From an uncultured Pelagibacteraceae bacterium (lineage in GTDB: Bacteria; Pseudomonadota; Alphaproteobacteria; Pelagibacterales; Pelagibacteraceae): a DNA stretch of 52,921 bases. This document shows positions 8,690-16,873 of this stretch, in pieces. Made by a program: the position numbers and the translations under genes. The notes under the pieces are model-generated. The model was not told the DNA's origin, searched no databases, and worked only from the letters and a program-made list of their open reading frames with translations. Every line of letters begins with the position of its first letter. Positions within the stretch are counted from its first letter, which is position 1. The stretch lies in the NCBI GenBank assembly GCA_902559305.1, contig CACEHK010000004.1, positions 1 to 52,921 on the forward strand, written 5' to 3'.

Positions 8690-9312
8690 TAGAATTATTT
8701 TCTTCTGAAACACCAAATACTAGAAAAATTTCAATAATGTTAGAAGAAGTTGGGTTTGATTTTAAGATTACAAAAATAGATTTATCTAAAGGAGAACAAT
8801 TTAAAACTCAATTTAGAAAAATAAGCCCATTTAGCAAAACCCCAGTAATAATTGATCATGAAAACGGAAAATCAGTTTTTGAGTCTGGAGCTATTCTTAT
8901 ATATCTTGGAGAAAAAAGTGGAAAATTTTATGATGTTAAAGATCGTAATCTAATAAATCAATGGCTTATGGCTCAGATGGGCAATGTTGGCCCCATGATT
9001 GGACAACACCATCAATTTCATCATTTTAATCCAGGCAAAAGTAAATTTGGGGAAGAAAAGTTTTTTGATCAAGCAAAGAGAATTTATGGAGATCTAGACC
9101 AAAGGTTAGGACAAACCAAGTACTTAGCAGGAGAAAATTATACCATAGCGGATATTGCAACATGGCCGTGGATTTCTAGACATGAGTGGCATGATATTGG
9201 TCTAAAAAAATATAAAAATTTATCTAAATGGTATATTGAAATCGCTAAGAGAGAAGCTGTTATAAAAGGATTTGATTTTTTAAAAAATGGATCAATAATT
9301 CCTCAACTTTAA
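8686..9312 (+). CDS. Glutathione S-transferase family protein (YfcG-like)
   Basis: Cytosolic GST fold of 208 aa: thioredoxin-like N-terminal domain with TPNTRKISIMLEE (about residues 9-21), the cis-Pro segment SPFSKTPVI and the glutathione-binding FESGAILIYL, then an all-helical C-terminal domain with GENYTIADIATWPW. These motifs match the YfcG/YghU (nu-class) disulfide-bond oxidoreductase group more than classic detoxifying GSTs. Starts with GTG overlapping the TGA of the ferredoxin reductase, so translational coupling is likely. A role in thiol redox homeostasis alongside the NADPH/ferredoxin pair is an inference. It converges on dksA with a 4-bp overlap. Confidence 0.87.
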   Translation: MIELFSSETPNTRKISIMLEEVGFDFKITKIDLSKGEQFKTQFRKISPFSKTPVIIDHENGKSVFESGAILIYLGEKSGKFYDVKDRNLINQWLMAQMGNVGPMIGQHHQFHHFNPGKSKFGEEKFFDQAKRIYGDLDQRLGQTKYLAGENYTIADIATWPWISRHEWHDIGLKKYKNLSKWYIEIAKREAVIKGFDFLKNGSIIPQL

Positions 9313-9725
9313 TCGTCTGCAAAAACTTTTTCTTCTTTTTCGTGTTTTTCTTGTGCTGCAATACAAAGTGTTGCAACAGGTCTTGCCATCAATCTTTTTA
9401 AACCAATAGGTTCACCTGTATCTTCACAAAAACCATAAGTTCCATCTTTTATTCTTTTTAAAGCCGAGTCTATTTTTGAAATTAATTTAATTTGTCTATT
9501 TATAGCTCTCATCTCAACATTTTTTTCCGTGTATGAACTTGCTTGGTCAACAATATCTGCAGAAGTACTATTATCGTCCATAGAACTGTTATAAAGTGCT
9601 TCATTATTAGTTTTAACTAAATCAGATTTCCATTCAGTTAATTTTCTTTTAAAAAAAGCGAGGTGCTTTGCACACATATATTTTTCTTTTTCTTTTGGAA
9701 TGTAAGTTTTAGAGATTTTAACCAT
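9309..9725 (-). CDS. dksA: DksA-family RNA polymerase regulator lacking the zinc cysteine set
   Basis: Binds the RNA polymerase secondary channel and, in relatives, works with ppGpp to tune rRNA and amino-acid promoters. The coiled-coil tip pattern DIVDQA is at residues 57-62 and the globular end has YGFCEDTGEPIGLKRLMARP. Of the four zinc-finger cysteines only two remain: C100 and C121, with T103 and A124 in place of the others. Zinc-poor DksA proteins are common in alphaproteobacteria. The ATG at 9725 (138 aa) is preferred over an in-frame TTG two codons upstream. The 3' end overlaps the GST gene by 4 bp. Confidence 0.9.
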   Translation of the reverse strand: MVKISKTYIPKEKEKYMCAKHLAFFKRKLTEWKSDLVKTNNEALYNSSMDDNSTSADIVDQASSYTEKNVEMRAINRQIKLISKIDSALKRIKDGTYGFCEDTGEPIGLKRLMARPVATLCIAAQEKHEKEEKVFADD

Positions 9726-9804
9726 TATCAAATTTTAAACGTGGCTGAATATATTCATGAATTAATAGGTGTCAAGCTACCTTTAATTGTATAAATTAAG
9801 TAAA

Positions 9805-11100
9805 ATGGCCATTAATAAAAATAATACAATAAATTTATTTTACATTTTTTTGACAGTTCATTTAATTATTTGGACTTTAATTCCAACACTAACAAATAAC
9901 AATTTACCATTAGACACAATTGAAGCTTTAGCTTGGGGAAGTAATTTAGACTGGGGATTTAACAAGCATCCTCCAATGAGTGCTTTTTTAGTTGAAATTT
10001 TTTATCAAATTTTTGGCGCACAGGATTGGGCTTATTATTTGTTAAGTCAGATTTGTGTGATTATTTCTTTTTTTGTTGTTTTTAAACTTGCAGAGGATTT
10101 TTTTAAAAATAAAGTTTTTTGTTTATTATCAGTTTTATTATTAGAAGGAATTTACTTTTTTAATTTTACTACTCCTGAATTTAACGTGAACGTTTGTTTG
10201 ATGCCTTTCTGGTCATTAACTGTTCTATATTTATGGAAGGGCTTTAAAGATAATAAAACTAGTGATTGGTTTTTAGTTGGATTGTTTGCAGGTTTTGGAT
10301 TTTTATCAAAATATTTATTTATCTATTTGGGTTTAGGAATTGATATTTTTTTAATTTATATGATTTATAAAAAGAAAATTGACTTTAAATGCCTTGTATC
10401 ACTTATTTCATTTTTAATAGTTTTATTGCCCCATTTAGTTTGGTTAACTGAAAATAACTATATAACTATTACTTATGGCCTTGATAGAACAGGAACAGGT
10501 GATCAAAAGTTCTTAGATCACATAATTCATCCATTAATCTTTTTAGGAAAACAAGTTGGAATATTAATACCTTTCTTTTTAATGTTTGTATTTCTAAATA
10601 ATAAATTAATAAATAATTTTAACTTTAAAGATAATAAGCTTTTATTTTTATTATCAATTAACATTGTTCCAATAGCTTTGATATTTTTAACCTCTATGAT
10701 CATGGGTGTTAAAATAAGAACAATGTGGATGACACCTTTTTATTTATTCTTTGGAGTTTTAGTAATTTATATTTTTCAATTACAAATTAATTTAAATAAG
10801 CTAAAAGGATTTACTGCAGTATTTCTAATTTTATTTATTTTTTCTCCTTTTGTTTATGCTTATGTTTCAATTACAGAAACAGACAAAAGAACTGATTATC
10901 TTGGGGAAGAAGAAGCTAAAAAAGCTAAAGAGTTTTGGAGTAATAATATTCAAGTAAGTGGTAAATTAAGCTTTGTTAAGGGTAATGAATGGATTGCAGG
11001 AAATCTTTCTTATCATTTAGACGAGAGACCAAATTGGATTTATAATCCAGGCAATATCTTTCTATGTAATAAAAATTTAGAATGTATAAAATATAAGTAA
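9805..11100 (+). CDS. Integral membrane glycosyltransferase, GT39/ArnT-like
   Basis: A 431-aa polytopic protein with about nine or more hydrophobic segments. The first periplasmic loop carries DTIEALAWGSNLDWGFNKHPPM, in the position where GT39/GT83 (PMT/ArnT) enzymes place the catalytic Asp-Glu pair (DTIEA). Such enzymes move a sugar from a polyprenyl-phosphate donor to a lipid or protein at the outer face of the inner membrane; donor and acceptor are unknown. The ATG at 9805 is preferred; a TTG six codons upstream is possible. It heads a cluster with a small membrane peptide, a GT2 enzyme (likely maker of polyprenyl-phosphate sugar) and a polysaccharide-lyase-like protein. Confidence 0.83.
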   Translation: MAINKNNTINLFYIFLTVHLIIWTLIPTLTNNNLPLDTIEALAWGSNLDWGFNKHPPMSAFLVEIFYQIFGAQDWAYYLLSQICVIISFFVVFKLAEDFFKNKVFCLLSVLLLEGIYFFNFTTPEFNVNVCLMPFWSLTVLYLWKGFKDNKTSDWFLVGLFAGFGFLSKYLFIYLGLGIDIFLIYMIYKKKIDFKCLVSLISFLIVLLPHLVWLTENNYITITYGLDRTGTGDQKFLDHIIHPLIFLGKQVGILIPFFLMFVFLNNKLINNFNFKDNKLLFLLSINIVPIALIFLTSMIMGVKIRTMWMTPFYLFFGVLVIYIFQLQINLNKLKGFTAVFLILFIFSPFVYAYVSITETDKRTDYLGEEEAKKAKEFWSNNIQVSGKLSFVKGNEWIAGNLSYHLDERPNWIYNPGNIFLCNKNLECIKYK

Positions 11101-11106
11101 TTATTT

Positions 11107-11226
11107 ATGAACATAAGTGATAAATGGAAAAAAATATTATTAATTATAGCAATTGTTGCAGTGATTGAGTTTTCAGGTTTTGGAATACTTGCATCTTTGT
11201 TAAGATTAATAAGCTCTGCAAGTTAA
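11107..11226 (+). CDS. Small membrane peptide of 39 residues
   Basis: An ATG-started frame seven bases after the GT39 stop encodes 39 aa: a short basic N-terminus (KWKK), one hydrophobic helix (about residues 10-33, ILLIIAIVAVIEFSGFGIL) and a short tail. Its TAA overlaps the ATG of the GT2 gene by one base (TAATG), the same coupling used by real gene pairs elsewhere in this window. This placement, and the fact that it exactly fills the GT39-GT2 gap, support it being translated. I do not recognise a family; it could be a small partner of either glycosyltransferase. Confidence 0.6.
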   Translation: MNISDKWKKILLIIAIVAVIEFSGFGILASLLRLISSAS

Positions 11227-12095
11227 TGAAAATAAAAATATTAATACCAGTTTTTAATGACTGGCAGTCAGTTTTTAAACTTTTAGAAAATATAAATTCT
11301 GAAGTTTCTAATTTAGATCATGAGTTTTCTGTGATTATTGTAAACGATGCCTCAACTGAAACTAAGCCTGAATTAACTGTTAATTTAGAAAAGTTAAATT
11401 CTATTAAAATTATAAATATGAAAGAGAATAGAGGACATGCAAGATGTAATGCAACAGGATTAAAACATATATTTCATAATGAGGAATTTGATTATGTAAT
11501 TCCAATGGATGGAGATGGAGAAGATAGACCAGAAGAAATAACACAACTTTTGGATAATTTAAATTATCACACCGATATACCAATTGTCGGTGAAAGAGTT
11601 AAAAGATCTGAAGCAATTTTTTTTAAATTTTGTTATTTTTTCCATAAAATAATAACTTATACTTTTACGGGGCAATCTATTAAATATGGTAATTTTACTT
11701 GTTTACCAAAATCAATTGTAGAAAAAATGATTAATGAAAAAGCTACCTGGAGTAGCTTTTCAGGTTCACTTGCCAAAATCACAAAAGATAGAGCAGCAAT
11801 ACCGTCTGAAAGAGGAACAAGGTATTTTGGTCCATCTAAAATGAGTTTTAAAAATTTATTAATACATTCTTTGTCAATAGTAAGTGTATTTAAAATAAAT
11901 GTTTTAATTAGATCTATATTATTTTTATTGGTTTATATATTTTTAGTTTATCAAAAACTAACGTTGATTATGTTTATACCAATATTTCTAATTTTAATCC
12001 TAATATTTTCTGTATTTACTGTGTCTAAAAGAGAAAATTTAAGTGAGCTAAATAATTCTTTATCCAATATTTTAAATATCCATATTGTAAAATAA
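11226..12095 (+). CDS. Family 2 glycosyltransferase with C-terminal membrane anchor
   Basis: A 289-aa GT-A fold enzyme: LIPVFND at the N-terminus, VIIVNDAST with D41, ENRGHARC at 67-74 and the metal-binding DGDGEDRPEE starting at D95. Two strongly hydrophobic segments at about residues 222-265 resemble the anchors of polyprenyl-phosphate mannose/glucose synthases (DPM1/GtrB type). It could therefore make the lipid-linked sugar used by the GT39 enzyme two genes upstream; that pairing is common but inferred here. The start is overlapped with the small membrane peptide stop; the PL5-like gene follows after one base. Confidence 0.86.
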   Translation: MKIKILIPVFNDWQSVFKLLENINSEVSNLDHEFSVIIVNDASTETKPELTVNLEKLNSIKIINMKENRGHARCNATGLKHIFHNEEFDYVIPMDGDGEDRPEEITQLLDNLNYHTDIPIVGERVKRSEAIFFKFCYFFHKIITYTFTGQSIKYGNFTCLPKSIVEKMINEKATWSSFSGSLAKITKDRAAIPSERGTRYFGPSKMSFKNLLIHSLSIVSVFKINVLIRSILFLLVYIFLVYQKLTLIMFIPIFLILILIFSVFTVSKRENLSELNNSLSNILNIHIVK

Positions 12096-12096
12096 G

Positions 12097-13284
12097 ATGA
12101 AAAAATTATTAATTTCATTAATCTTTATTTTATTTTTATTTGAAAATTCTTTTGCAAACTTTAAGCAAATAAAAAAAAAAGCTTCAGTAAATAAACCAGA
12201 AATTATCTTTCCAATTCCTCAAAAACTTAATCGATGTCAAACAAAGCTTTATGCATCATCAGAAACATATAAAGTTAAACCAGTATTAAAAGTGTCGGCA
12301 CCAAAAGGCTATGGTTTAGATGATAGATTTGATTATGCTTTAAATAGATTTTCTAATTTTAGTTTCCCCTGTAGTGGTGGCGACTCTGTTTCATGTAAAC
12401 TAGTAGCAGAAATTATTTTAGAGTGGGCTAAAGCAGACGCTGCAAAGAGAACTGGCCCATCTGATGGGGAAGGAAGGCATTGGAATGATACTTTAACTGT
12501 TAATTTGTATGTAGCTTCCCCCATGATCGCAGCCTATTCATTTGCAAAACAAGTTATAGATATACCTGAAGCAGACGATGAAATCATTAAGAAATGGTTC
12601 AAAAAAATTGTAAAAAAAAATAAACATTTACTGTATGCAGAAACTTATGATTATGGAGGAGCAAGCGGAACTCCCAAGAGAGCCCATAACCATGCACTGT
12701 CTTCTGCTGTTGCTCACATGGAGTTAGGAGTTTTATTAAATGATAACAAGTTATTTAGAAAAGCGTTTCTAAATTATGAAGCTGCAATAAAGTATCAAAG
12801 AAAAGATGGGAGCCTTCCAATTGAAGTTAGAAGAGGAGGAAGAGCTATGTTTTATCAAGGCAGAGCTATGAACGCACTAGCTGTCATAGCAATTATAGCC
12901 GAACACCAAGGATACAATATTTGGGAACTAGATTTTAAGGGTAAGAACTACCATAACCTTGTTAAATTTTTTATCGATTTTACAGAAAATCATGAAATTG
13001 TTTTCAAGTATGCTAAAGAAAACAGGTGGCCTGGTCCTGCTAAAAACTACAAAGTTCAAGACTTGAGATCAAATTCTGGAAGTAACTGGGGCTGGTTATA
13101 TGCTTATGCATCACGTTTTCCTGATCATGAGAATATAAAAAGATTAAAAAGATGGTCTGAAAATAAAAATGAACTTAATTCCTATCAAAGCAATATAGTT
13201 TATCAATATTTGAATATTGGAAAAAAGGGTTTTGGATCTGCTTCCTGGACAGTTATTGAACCAAATTGCCATTTTACTAAATAG
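12097..13284 (+). CDS. Secreted alginate-lyase-like protein (PL5-type fold)
   Basis: A 395-aa exported protein with signal peptide (cut near residue 20, NSFA|N). The alpha/alpha-barrel core resembles PL5 alginate lyase: [12 protein letters not shown] with N198-H199, then [21 protein letters not shown] with R246 and Y253. Known A1-III catalytic residues N191, H192, R239 and Y246 have the same spacing (offset 7), so the active site appears intact. In alginate producers AlgL sits in the periplasm and clears stray polymer. The uronate substrate is not proven: the family also acts on other polyuronates. It lies in a glycosyltransferase cluster and its end overlaps umuC by 8 bp. Confidence 0.72.
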   Translation: MKKLLISLIFILFLFENSFANFKQIKKKASVNKPEIIFPIPQKLNRCQTKLYASSETYKVKPVLKVSAPKGYGLDDRFDYALNRFSNFSFPCSGGDSVSCKLVAEIILEWAKADAAKRTGPSDGEGRHWNDTLTVNLYVASPMIAAYSFAKQVIDIPEADDEIIKKWFKKIVKKNKHLLYAETYDYGGASGTPKRAHNHALSSAVAHMELGVLLNDNKLFRKAFLNYEAAIKYQRKDGSLPIEVRRGGRAMFYQGRAMNALAVIAIIAEHQGYNIWELDFKGKNYHNLVKFFIDFTENHEIVFKYAKENRWPGPAKNYKVQDLRSNSGSNWGWLYAYASRFPDHENIKRLKRWSENKNELNSYQSNIVYQYLNIGKKGFGSASWTVIEPNCHFTK

Positions 13285-14557
13285 CTTTTATTGTTGGTAG
13301 GGAATAGAAATCAGCTGTATCTATCCTGGAAGAATATTCTCTCTTCATATTCCATCTTTTTTGAACGCCAGCACTTGCAAGGCTTATAGCAGATCTACCG
13401 TATCTATAATTTGTATTGTCTATTGATTTCATTAAACTATTTATTTTTTCATCCTTTTCTGATGAAAATAAATTTTTTTTATCATCATCATTTGATAAAC
13501 TTGTTAATAGTACGCCTGCTTTTTGATAACGATAACCATTTTTAAAAATATTTTCTAAGGCAGATATAGCAGCTTTAACTATTTCAATACTATTATTTGT
13601 TGCAATTGGAAAATCGATTGTTTTCGAATTTGCATAGTATCCAAATTTACTTTGAAATGGACTTGTTCTAATAAAGATAGTTATTGATTTTGCAATTAAA
13701 GATTCAGATCTAATTTTTTCTGAAGCGTTAAGACAATAATTTGCTATAGCTTCTTTTAATTCTTGGAATTTTTCTATTCTTTGACCAAATGAACGTGATA
13801 CTACACAACTTTTTCTTTTTGTTGTAGTTTTTTCAAAATCGATACAAGCAATTCCTCTAAGCTCCATTGCAGTTCTAGAGCTTAAAACATTGGAACTTTT
13901 TTTAATCCAGGTATTAGAAATATTTTTTAATTGTTTTGCATTGTAAATTCCGTTTCGATGGTAAAATTTTGTTAATTGTCTACCAACTCCCCAAACATCA
14001 TTAATGTCTACTTTTTCTAATATTGGGTCAATATTTTCAATTCCAATTAAACTTGTAACACCAGTTTCTTTTTTTTTAGCAATATGATTTGCAACTTTGC
14101 TTAAGGTTTTTGTTTTGGCAATACCAATACTAGTTGGTATTCCAGTCCATTGTAAAACTATACTTCTAATTTCTTTACCAACATCCTCTATTTCATTATC
14201 AGAAAAATTTGATAAGTCTAAAAAAGCTTCATCAATTGAATAAATTTCTATATCAGAGTTAAATCTTTTTAGAGTTCTCATTACTCTTCTTGAAATATCT
14301 CCGTACAAAGAATAATTGGATGAAAAAACCTGAACGTTATTTTTAATAATAATATCTTTCGCTTTAAAATAAGGCTCTCCCATTTTTATTCCTAAAGCTT
14401 TTGCCTCATTAGATCGTGAAACAATACAACCATCATTATTTGATAAAACAACCACAGGTTTATTTTTTAATTTAGGGGTAAATAACGTTTCACATGAAAC
14501 ATAAAAAGAATTACAATCTACAAGTGCAATTTTTTTAGTATACTGAGTGTATGACAT
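13277..14557 (-). CDS. umuC: DNA polymerase V catalytic subunit (Y-family)
   Basis: Translesion DNA polymerase. The 426-aa length fits UmuC. Metal-binding carboxylates are D14 in [13 protein letters not shown] and D109-E110 in [12 protein letters not shown]. The palm motif [18 protein letters not shown] is characteristic of the UmuC branch rather than DinB. Later segments (VWGVGRQ, helix-hairpin-helix region, SRSFGQRI) continue the family pattern. Translation starts 22 bp inside the end of umuD, so the two are coupled as umuDC under the LexA box upstream of umuD. It overlaps the convergent PL5-like gene by 8 bp. Confidence 0.96.
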   Translation of the reverse strand: MSYTQYTKKIALVDCNSFYVSCETLFTPKLKNKPVVVLSNNDGCIVSRSNEAKALGIKMGEPYFKAKDIIIKNNVQVFSSNYSLYGDISRRVMRTLKRFNSDIEIYSIDEAFLDLSNFSDNEIEDVGKEIRSIVLQWTGIPTSIGIAKTKTLSKVANHIAKKKETGVTSLIGIENIDPILEKVDINDVWGVGRQLTKFYHRNGIYNAKQLKNISNTWIKKSSNVLSSRTAMELRGIACIDFEKTTTKRKSCVVSRSFGQRIEKFQELKEAIANYCLNASEKIRSESLIAKSITIFIRTSPFQSKFGYYANSKTIDFPIATNNSIEIVKAAISALENIFKNGYRYQKAGVLLTSLSNDDDKKNLFSSEKDEKINSLMKSIDNTNYRYGRSAISLASAGVQKRWNMKREYSSRIDTADFYSLPTIKAI

Positions 14558-14930
14558 AAGTTACAACCCCCCAAATAAAAATATCTTGTTCTTCATTAAT
14601 TAAAATTCTATCTTCGTAATTTTTAGATCCAGATGTTAAAAATTTTTTATCTCGTTCTTGGATAAAACTTTTAACGACAAGCTCATCATGAACATTTGCT
14701 ATAACCGTTGAAAAGTTTTTAGGTTTTAAGCTTTTATCAACTAGCAATAAATCGCCATCATTTATACCAACACCGACCATTGATTTCCCTTGAACTCTTA
14801 TGATGAAGGTTGCCGGAACATTTTTTATTAAATGAATATTTAAGTCGATATCTTCCTCAATATAATCTGCTGCAGGTGATGGAAAACCTGCGCCAGCTTT
14901 GTGTAAATAATATGGTATTGTCAATTTCAT
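14535..14930 (-). CDS. umuD: UmuD, S24-family self-cleaving Pol V subunit
   Basis: LexA-like protein that cuts itself on RecA filaments and then joins UmuC. From the ATG at 14930 it has 131 aa. The autocleavage bond is A14-G15 ([10 protein letters not shown]), the nucleophile S50 in GKSMVG and the general base K87 in ELVVKSF; the S-to-K spacing of 37 equals that of E. coli UmuD (S60, K97). A longer frame starting with TTG at 14981 is rejected because that TTG is part of the -35 box and the frame would cross the promoter and LexA box. The GAACAAAATAAGAAC operator ends 4 bp before the ATG. Confidence 0.95.
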   Translation of the reverse strand: MKLTIPYYLHKAGAGFPSPAADYIEEDIDLNIHLIKNVPATFIIRVQGKSMVGVGINDGDLLLVDKSLKPKNFSTVIANVHDELVVKSFIQERDKKFLTSGSKNYEDRILINEEQDIFIWGVVTYVIHSVY

Positions 14931-14934
14931 AAAT

Positions 14935-14949
14935 GTTCTTATTTTGTTC
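14935..14949 (-). promoter_or_regulatory. LexA (SOS) box of umuDC
   Basis: Read toward umuD the sequence is GAAC-AAAATAA-GAAC, a perfect match to the alphaproteobacterial LexA direct repeat GAAC-N7-GAAC (GTTC-N7-GTTC on the other strand). It lies 4 bp before the umuD ATG and just downstream of the -10 box, ideal for repression. Confidence 0.9.
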
Positions 14950-14954
14950 TTATT

Positions 14955-14981
14955 ATTATATAGATTATTCAATAGTGTCAA
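14955..14981 (-). promoter_or_regulatory. Sigma-70-type promoter of umuDC
   Basis: On the minus strand a perfect -35 TTGACA (14976-14981) is followed by a perfect -10 TATAAT (14955-14960) with a 15-bp spacer; an alternative TAATAA gives 17 bp. The consensus quality with a LexA box straight after it fits a strong, normally repressed promoter. Confidence 0.75.
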
Positions 14982-15005
14982 CTAGGTTGTGTTTTGAGTC
15001 TGTAA

Positions 15006-15034
15006 GTGAATCAAAAGTGAATCAAAACGTGAAC
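15006..15034. repeat. Tandem 11-bp repeats between umuDC and the nuclease gene
   Basis: GTGAATCAAAA occurs twice back to back (15006-15016, 15017-15027) and a third partial copy, GTGAAC, ends at 15034. This places GAAT-N7-GAAT-N8-GAAC on the plus strand, the same 11-bp period as the LexA direct repeat but with weaker half-sites. The repeats sit 25 bp upstream of the umuD -35 box. Function unknown. Confidence 0.7.
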
Positions 15035-15101
15035 ATCCAAACTACATTTTGTGCCCTTGTGGATAACTTAAACCAGAGATAGTTTAAATTTCATACCAAA
15101 A

Positions 15102-15557
15102 ATGAAAAATCTTTTTTTAATATTATTTATAAGCTTACTGTGGATCAATGCTTCTTCAGCAAATAGTCTTAAAATTGTAGATGGTGATACAATCGTTTTA
15201 AATGGTGAAAAGATACGTTTTGAGGGCATTGATACGCCAGAGTTAAAGCAAACTTGTTTGAAAGATAACGAGGAAGTAAACTGTGGAATGCGTGCAAAGA
15301 TGTTATTAGTTAAAAAGATTGGAAACAATATACCAATGTGTATAGGAAAAAAGAAAGATTTTTACAAAAGGACACTTGCCGAATGCTTTGTTAATGGTGA
15401 AAGTTTATCAAAGTTTTTGGTTAGAAGAGGATATGCATTTGCTTATAGAAAATATTCAAAAAAATTCATTAAAGATGAAAATTTTGCAAAAGCAAATAAA
15501 TTAGGAATGTGGTCAATGATCTTTCAATATCCTTGGGATTTTAGAAAAGGATTATAA
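15102..15557 (+). CDS. Secreted staphylococcal-nuclease-like (SNase) endonuclease
   Basis: A 151-aa protein with an N-terminal signal peptide (cut around residue 20, ASSA|N) and an SNase (OB-fold) domain. Residues aligning with the catalytic set of micrococcal nuclease are present: D29 in VDGDT, R39 and D44/E47 in RFEGIDTPE, and R90 in YKRTLAEC. The intact set predicts Ca-dependent cleavage of DNA/RNA in the periplasm or outside, perhaps to scavenge phosphate and nucleotides. Two extra cysteine pairs may form disulfides. It is divergent from umuDC; an imperfect hairpin (TTAAAC/GTTTAA, 15068-15087) lies in its leader. The GFA-family gene follows after 17 bp. Confidence 0.87.
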   Translation: MKNLFLILFISLLWINASSANSLKIVDGDTIVLNGEKIRFEGIDTPELKQTCLKDNEEVNCGMRAKMLLVKKIGNNIPMCIGKKKDFYKRTLAECFVNGESLSKFLVRRGYAFAYRKYSKKFIKDENFAKANKLGMWSMIFQYPWDFRKGL

Positions 15558-15574
15558 AAAAATAAAGGAGAAAA

Positions 15575-15943
15575 ATGAAAAAACTAACATGTCATTGTGG
15601 AGGAGTGGAAGCAGAAGTCAATGTTCCACAAAAAGGATTTGAAAAAGTTTTGCGTTGTAATTGTTCTATCTGTAAAAGAAAGGGATATATTATAGGAGTG
15701 GTAGGACCAGATGATTTCAAGCTTATTAAAGGAAAAGAACTTTTAAAACTTTATCAATTTTACACAAAGACTGCTCAGCACTACTTTTGTTCAAATTGTG
15801 GTATTCATACTCACAATAGACCAAGAATTAATCCAAAAATATATGGAATAAATATTGCTTGTGTAGAAGGCATCAACCCATTTGACATAGCAAATGTTCC
15901 AGTTAGTGACGGAGAAAACCACGCATTAGATCAAAAAAAATAG
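15575..15943 (+). CDS. GFA-family (glutathione-dependent formaldehyde-activating-like) zinc protein
   Basis: A 122-aa Mss4-like-fold protein. Zinc-binding cysteines of the GFA family are all present: C6 and C8 in CHCGG, C28, C30 and C33 in CNCSICK, and C72 and C75 in FCSNCGIHT. Gfa itself was proposed to join formaldehyde with glutathione, but most family members have no proven substrate, so the name is by fold only. A good AAAGGAG ribosome binding site precedes the ATG. It lies between the secreted nuclease and the glycerate-kinase-like gene with short gaps, and is probably co-transcribed with them. Confidence 0.85.
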   Translation: MKKLTCHCGGVEAEVNVPQKGFEKVLRCNCSICKRKGYIIGVVGPDDFKLIKGKELLKLYQFYTKTAQHYFCSNCGIHTHNRPRINPKIYGINIACVEGINPFDIANVPVSDGENHALDQKK

Positions 15944-15949
15944 TTTAAT

Positions 15950-16873
15950 ATGAAATTAGTTAATGAGTGTTATATTAATGTAAAAAAAAATTGTTTTAAA
16001 TTTATAAAATCTCAAGAAACCAATACTAATAAGTTTAAAAACAAGGAAAGGATGTTAAAATCTTTTTTAATTCCATTATGTTTTTGGCTTACAAAAAAAA
16101 CTAGCAAAAAAAAACCTCTAATAATTGGTATAGCTGGTGGCCAAGGAACTGGCAAAACTACAATTACTTCAATAGTATCTTTGATTTTAATAAAATATTT
16201 TAAATTAAATGTTTTTAAAATTTCTATTGATGATTTTTATAAAACTAGAAAAGAAAGAAAATTTTTATCTTCAAATAAACATCCACTATTAATGATGAGA
16301 GGTGTTCCTGGAACACATGACTATAAAATTATAATCAATTTTTTAAAAAAAGTTAAAAGTAAAAAATTTAAAAGTTTAAAATTACCAAAATTTGATAAAT
16401 CAATAGACGATAGATATAAAAAAAAATACTGGTACGAAGTAAAATCTAGACCTGATATAATAATTTTAGAGGGGTGGTGCGTTGGTGCAAAAGCTCAAAA
16501 AATTTCAAGTATTATCAAACCAATAAATTCTTTAGAAAGAGTAAAAGATTCAAATTTAGTTTGGAGAAAATATGTTAATGACCAATTAAAAACTAATTAT
16601 AAAAATTTGTTTAAACATATAAATGAAATCATTTATCTTAGAGCAAATAATTTTAAATTGCTTCAAGAATGGCGAATAACACAAGAAAAGAGATTATGGT
16701 TAAAATCAACAAACAAAAAAAATTTAAAAATTATGAGTAGAGGTGATATTATAAACTTTATGCAGACTTACCAACGAATTACACAAAATATGTTTAAAGA
16801 TGTGCCAAAATATGCCTCGATAATAATGAAATTAAATAGTAATCATCAAATTAGTTCGATTAAATTTAAATAA
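15950..16873 (+). CDS. D-glycerate 3-kinase-like P-loop kinase
   Basis: A 307-aa P-loop kinase related to uridine/phosphoribulokinases. GGQGTGKTT (residues 63-71) is the Walker A motif, SIDDFYKTR (about 92-100) the base/metal motif, and RGVPGTHD (117-124) plus LEGWCVGA are typical of the plant-type D-glycerate 3-kinase (GLYK) group. Such an enzyme would feed glycerate into 3-phosphoglycerate. The kinase fold is certain; the substrate is inferred from the RGVPGTHD motif. It follows the GFA gene by 6 bp and the TolC-family gene starts directly after its stop. Confidence 0.75.
   Translation: MKLVNECYINVKKNCFKFIKSQETNTNKFKNKERMLKSFLIPLCFWLTKKTSKKKPLIIGIAGGQGTGKTTITSIVSLILIKYFKLNVFKISIDDFYKTRKERKFLSSNKHPLLMMRGVPGTHDYKIIINFLKKVKSKKFKSLKLPKFDKSIDDRYKKKYWYEVKSRPDIIILEGWCVGAKAQKISSIIKPINSLERVKDSNLVWRKYVNDQLKTNYKNLFKHINEIIYLRANNFKLLQEWRITQEKRLWLKSTNKKNLKIMSRGDIINFMQTYQRITQNMFKDVPKYASIIMKLNSNHQISSIKFK

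Noticed and set aside
14931-14981. Longer UmuD starting at a TTG at 14981.
   Set aside because: The TTG is part of a perfect TTGACA -35 box, and the -10 box and LexA operator lie inside the extension.
15068-15087. TTAAAC/GTTTAA hairpin before the nuclease gene as a terminator or riboswitch.
   Set aside because: Only six AT-rich pairs with an 8-base loop and no T run; too weak to call.
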